18,652 nt of DNA. Origin: Flavobacteriaceae bacterium. GTDB lineage: Bacteria; Bacteroidota; Bacteroidia; Flavobacteriales; Flavobacteriaceae. The stretch spans positions 1-18,652 of the forward strand of contig JABDPL010000325.1 of NCBI GenBank assembly GCA_013042825.1, in the 5' to 3' direction. A program made the position numbers and the translations under genes. Positions 15,391 to 18,652 of the stretch are shown here, piece by piece; positions within the stretch are counted from its first letter, which is position 1, and every line of letters starts with the position of its first letter. The notes under the pieces were generated by a model. It saw only the letters and a program-made list of their open reading frames with translations, had not been told where the DNA came from and ran no database searches.

Positions 15391-15405
15391 CAAAATAATA
15401 CGAAT

Positions 15406-18400
15406 ATGAACTGGAGAAGCACGACTACTTTTTTATCAAAGAGAATAGGAATTCTATGGCTTTTACTATTACTGTTTTCATTTAATTCAATTCAAGCACA
15501 GAACTGCACGGTAAATGCAGGTCTTGATCAACAGATTTGCGAGAATGAAATACTACTGCTTGACGGGAACGACCCATTACCTAGAATAGGTGATCCATTA
15601 TGGTCCCAAATTTCTGGACCAGCGGTTATAATTGATTCACCTAATACAGAGGATACAACAGTGTCGGGATATACGGGAGGGAATACCTACGTCTTTCAAT
15701 ACTCTGCTGTTTGCGGTGATGGTATTGAGAGTTCTCAAACTGTAACGGTTACTGTAGAACCTATTACGCCAGCACAGGCAGGTATGGATTTGGCATCGTG
15801 TCCTGATTCTTCTGGTAGTTTAATTATAACAGGAAATACGCCTTTAAATCCAGGAGAAACAGGTTCATGGCAATTTGCTTCAGGCAATCCTGCCGGTGTA
15901 ACGATAAATTTTCCGAATTCTGAAACTACGACTATAGACTTAGATCCTAACTCATGCGGAACGACTACTTTAGAATGGGTGATTACAGGTCCAATATTTG
16001 GTGTGAATCAAAGGTGTGTTTCAAGAGATCCAATAGATATTACTAATTACGGAGGAATAGAACCAGTAACTGCAGGACCAGACCAGGCTTTAAGCAATTG
16101 TTTCACAACAACGCAATCGACATCATTAAGTGGATCGTTTGGCGGTTGTAATTTAGGAGGTCAGGTTGGTACGTGGAGTTTCGTCAGTGGGCCTGCAACG
16201 CCTTCTATAGGTGATGTTAATAGTGCCTCGACAGGTATTTCCGGATTAATTGAAGGAACATATACATTCAGATGGACAGTCAATGGGCCATGTGCTTCCG
16301 GAAGCGATGAAGTGCAGATAGTAGTGCCGCCAGCAACACAGGATGTTACATCTGTTTCTGGTCAGTCAATTACAGTTTGCGACCCTAACGTATCAGTAGT
16401 AACTCTTATTGGTACGCAACCAGAATTTACCAATGAAGGAGTAACCTGGGCTCAAACTGGTGGAAGTACCGTAGGAATAGTTATAACTGAACCAAGTAAT
16501 CCAACAACACAAATAACAGGGCTTTCTCCAGCAGGAGGACCTTATGCTTTTTCTTATTCTTTATTAAATTCAGCAACTGGTTGTGATTCGATGGGATCAT
16601 TTACTATAAATTTTGCAGCAAGTGCTAATACGATTTCAGCTAATGGCGGCAATGATATTATAGGTGCTTGTTTGCAACAAAGTTTTGATGTTCCGGTTAC
16701 AACAACAGGTGATGGTTCGCCTTCTTATAGGATTTTAAGTGGACCTTCAGGCGCTACCGCTGGACCATTCCCAACCATTTGGTTTGGTGCCGGCTCAACC
16801 ACGACTATAGTTGATTTGGATGTTCCGGGAACTTATGTTATAGATTTTTTAAATTCTAATGGAGGAAGTCTTCAGACTTACTGTACAGACGGATCAGATA
16901 CCATAAACATTGTTACGTCGGGCAATGTACCAGGTTCCAATGCTGGTACAGGTCTCAATCTGGCTTGTGGTACAACCAGCACGACATTATCAGGAAATCT
17001 AATTGGTGATGGGTTTACGTCGGTTTGGTCGCAAGTTAGTGGACCAAATGCTGCTACTATTGGCAGCCCTTATGGTCAAAATACATTAGTATCAGGCTTA
17101 ATTCCTGGTTCTTATGTCTTCCAATATTTGGTTCAAGGTGGACCAACGTGCCCCGATGCAGTTAGTGATGTCACGATTAATGTGTCTTCTGGTACTTTAA
17201 CAGCAGCAGCTTCTGGCGTTGATCAAAGTATTTGTTATAATTCTCCCGCTTTTTTATCGGGAAATGCTCCAGGGCCTGGTGAATTCGGAACCTGGGCATT
17301 TGTGTCTGGTCCTGATACGATTACGTTTTCCGATGTGAATGATCCTAACGCAGTAGCAACTGGATTCACAACTCAATTAGCAACCTATCAATTAAGTTGG
17401 ACTATAGATTACATAAACCCGGGGCCATCAGGATGTTCGTCGCCTTCAACTGCAACTATTAATGTATTTACATCTGATGTGCCGAGTCCAACAATTGCAA
17501 CGGCCTCTGCTACTAATACGTGTTTACCACAAGGAAGTTTTCTTGTAGATCTAACAGGATCTGTTCCTTCAGCTGGGACAGGTACCTGGACAGTTTCACC
17601 AGCCGCTGGAGTAACATTTTCTCCAAATGTCAATGATCCTTTAGCAGATGCAACGGTTCCGTCAGATGGTGTATATACCTTTACATGGACTATTTCAGAC
17701 CCTTCATGCGGAATTTCGTTTGATTCGGTAGATGTTGCAGTCTCTTCAACAGTTTCTGTAGATGCTGGTCCAGATCAGTTAGGTCTGTGTGCCAATTCGG
17801 TTAACATGGCTGCAACCCTTTCATCAGGAAGTACAGGAACTTGGTCTTATATATCAGGTCCGGGAGGTTTTTCTTTTTCGAACATAAATAGTCCAACTTC
17901 AAATGTCTCATTTATAAATCCAGGTACTTACGTTTTTGAATGGTTAGGAGAAGCTGGAGATTGCGCCTCAGATTCCGATCAAGTAACTATAGAAATAGGA
18001 ATACCACCAACCACAGCGACAGTAGGCGCTGATCAACAGATTTGTAATCTAAATAATGTTGTGTTAAGCGGAAATGCTTTTGACCCAAATACCGAAATAG
18101 GAAACTGGACAATTTTACCAGGAGCTCCAAACAGCCCAACTATTGCAGATTCCACAGATCCAAATTTAAATGTTACAGCTTTAGTTTCTGGTATTTATAC
18201 TTTTAGATGGACAATTACGCCTATCAATAACCCATTATGTCCACCAACTTTTGCTGATGTAACAGTGGAAGTCTGGGCACCTGCAACTTCAGCTTCAACA
18301 CTGGTATTTTGCGATACAACTAATATTACTTTAACGGGAACTGAGGGATCTACAGGGACATGGGCTTTGACGGCTGGAAGTACAGGAGCAGAAACAATTA

Positions 18401-18652
18401 CTCAAACTCCAGCAAACAGTTATATTGCATCAGCTACAATAGTTCCTGGTAATTCTTATACCTTTACTTATACAACAGATGCATACACTTTTACTACAGG
18501 TCCTGGTAATTGTCCAGGGACATCTAGTACGGTAGATGTTGATGTAGATTTACAGCCAAGCGTATTACCTGTTGCTGGTCGAGATCAGGAAATTTGTATT
18601 GGCGATACTACCATTGCCACCTTGGCAGGGACTACAGATTCAGGCAATTCTG
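15406..18652 (+). CDS. Giant secreted Ig/PKD-like repeat surface protein, 3'-truncated by window edge
   Basis: The frame stays open from ATG 15406 to the window end, 1082 complete codons with no stop. Residues 1-31 are a signal peptide: basic N-region to KR (12-13), hydrophobic IGILWLLLLLFSF, then SIQA before QN, a typical Bacteroidota cleavage context. The rest is a tandem array of at least 12 diverged units of about 93 residues. Each opens near AGxDQxIC (Cys at 45, 132, 232, 325, 422, 521, 610, 706, 795, 880, 969, 1064), then has LSG, GTWxxxSGP and GxYxFxWT with a second cysteine, as in Ig/PKD-type beta-sandwiches. It is rich in Thr, Ser and Gly, poor in charged residues, and has paired cysteines suited to an extracellular fold. 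Giant repeat proteins of this type, SprB for example, are exported by the type IX system and act in gliding or adhesion; the C-terminal sorting domain is not visible, so this role is inferred. Confidence 0.88.
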   Translation, partial: MNWRSTTTFLSKRIGILWLLLLLFSFNSIQAQNCTVNAGLDQQICENEILLLDGNDPLPRIGDPLWSQISGPAVIIDSPNTEDTTVSGYTGGNTYVFQYSAVCGDGIESSQTVTVTVEPITPAQAGMDLASCPDSSGSLIITGNTPLNPGETGSWQFASGNPAGVTINFPNSETTTIDLDPNSCGTTTLEWVITGPIFGVNQRCVSRDPIDITNYGGIEPVTAGPDQALSNCFTTTQSTSLSGSFGGCNLGGQVGTWSFVSGPATPSIGDVNSASTGISGLIEGTYTFRWTVNGPCASGSDEVQIVVPPATQDVTSVSGQSITVCDPNVSVVTLIGTQPEFTNEGVTWAQTGGSTVGIVITEPSNPTTQITGLSPAGGPYAFSYSLLNSATGCDSMGSFTINFAASANTISANGGNDIIGACLQQSFDVPVTTTGDGSPSYRILSGPSGATAGPFPTIWFGAGSTTTIVDLDVPGTYVIDFLNSNGGSLQTYCTDGSDTINIVTSGNVPGSNAGTGLNLACGTTSTTLSGNLIGDGFTSVWSQVSGPNAATIGSPYGQNTLVSGLIPGSYVFQYLVQGGPTCPDAVSDVTINVSSGTLTAAASGVDQSICYNSPAFLSGNAPGPGEFGTWAFVSGPDTITFSDVNDPNAVATGFTTQLATYQLSWTIDYINPGPSGCSSPSTATINVFTSDVPSPTIATASATNTCLPQGSFLVDLTGSVPSAGTGTWTVSPAAGVTFSPNVNDPLADATVPSDGVYTFTWTISDPSCGISFDSVDVAVSSTVSVDAGPDQLGLCANSVNMAATLSSGSTGTWSYISGPGGFSFSNINSPTSNVSFINPGTYVFEWLGEAGDCASDSDQVTIEIGIPPTTATVGADQQICNLNNVVLSGNAFDPNTEIGNWTILPGAPNSPTIADSTDPNLNVTALVSGIYTFRWTITPINNPLCPPTFADVTVEVWAPATSASTLVFCDTTNITLTGTEGSTGTWALTAGSTGAETITQTPANSYIASATIVPGNSYTFTYTTDAYTFTTGPGNCPGTSSTVDVDVDLQPSVLPVAGRDQEICIGDTTIATLAGTTDSGNS

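Larger units (their letters stand above)
15022..15405. other. 384-base divergent intergenic region
   Basis: This region lies between the prfC and surface protein starts and carries no CDS of note. It holds the prfC -7 box, a 12-bp inverted pair (15137-15148 and 15245-15256), an A10 tract (15177-15186), a candidate -7 box TATATTTG (15221-15228), a hairpin (15237-15259), a T8 run (15336-15343) and a leader hairpin (15370-15390). It is distinctly more AT-rich than the operon on its left. Confidence 0.8.

Noticed and set aside
17409..17633. Antisense 74-codon frame inside the surface protein gene
   Set aside because: It is the reverse of repeat unit coding sequence; the + frame is open throughout with a consistent repeat pattern.
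1..18652. CRISPR array, insertion sequence or prophage genes
   Set aside because: No regularly spaced direct repeats, transposase, integrase or phage protein was found; the protein repeats after 15406 are diverged coding units, not CRISPR repeats.

Overview
The window comes from a member of the Bacteroidota, most probably Flavobacteriales. The RpoB and RpoC sequences, the NusG and L11 sequences, an unlinked prfC, a DUF3467 gene after rpoC, a Bacteroidota-type promoter (TTG, 19-nt spacer, TACATTTG) and A-rich rather than Shine-Dalgarno-led start regions all fit. No genus can be named from the sequence alone.

Bases 1-12598 form the conserved translation/transcription block on the + strand: the 3' part of tuf (EF-Tu), a terminator-like hairpin, tRNA-Trp(CCA), then secE, nusG, rplK, rplA, rplJ, rplL, rpoB and rpoC. 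The 421-base tuf-secE gap holds the tRNA, a perfect 20-bp palindrome, a REP-like imperfect palindrome, an echo of the tRNA 3' end and two leader hairpins. Two tandem hairpins separate rplL from rpoB and look like a partial terminator setting ribosomal protein versus polymerase output. A strong intrinsic terminator closes rpoC.

Bases 12599-15021 hold three small transcription units: a DUF3467 gene (+), a YjdI-like 4Fe-4S mono-cluster protein (-) with a textbook flavobacterial promoter, and prfC encoding RF3 (-). Their ends are separated by a bidirectional terminator (12977-12998) and a prfC terminator (13370-13405).

From 15022 the character changes. A 384-base divergent intergenic region contains a candidate -7 box, a 10-A tract, inverted repeats and a leader hairpin. 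It is followed by a very long secreted protein gene (15406 to beyond the window end): a signal peptide and then at least 12 diverged Ig/PKD-like units of about 93 residues. This reading frame is open for 1082 codons. It resembles the SprB-type or T9SS-exported giant surface proteins of gliding flavobacteria and is the main accessory element here; its C-terminus, which would settle the secretion route, is outside the window.
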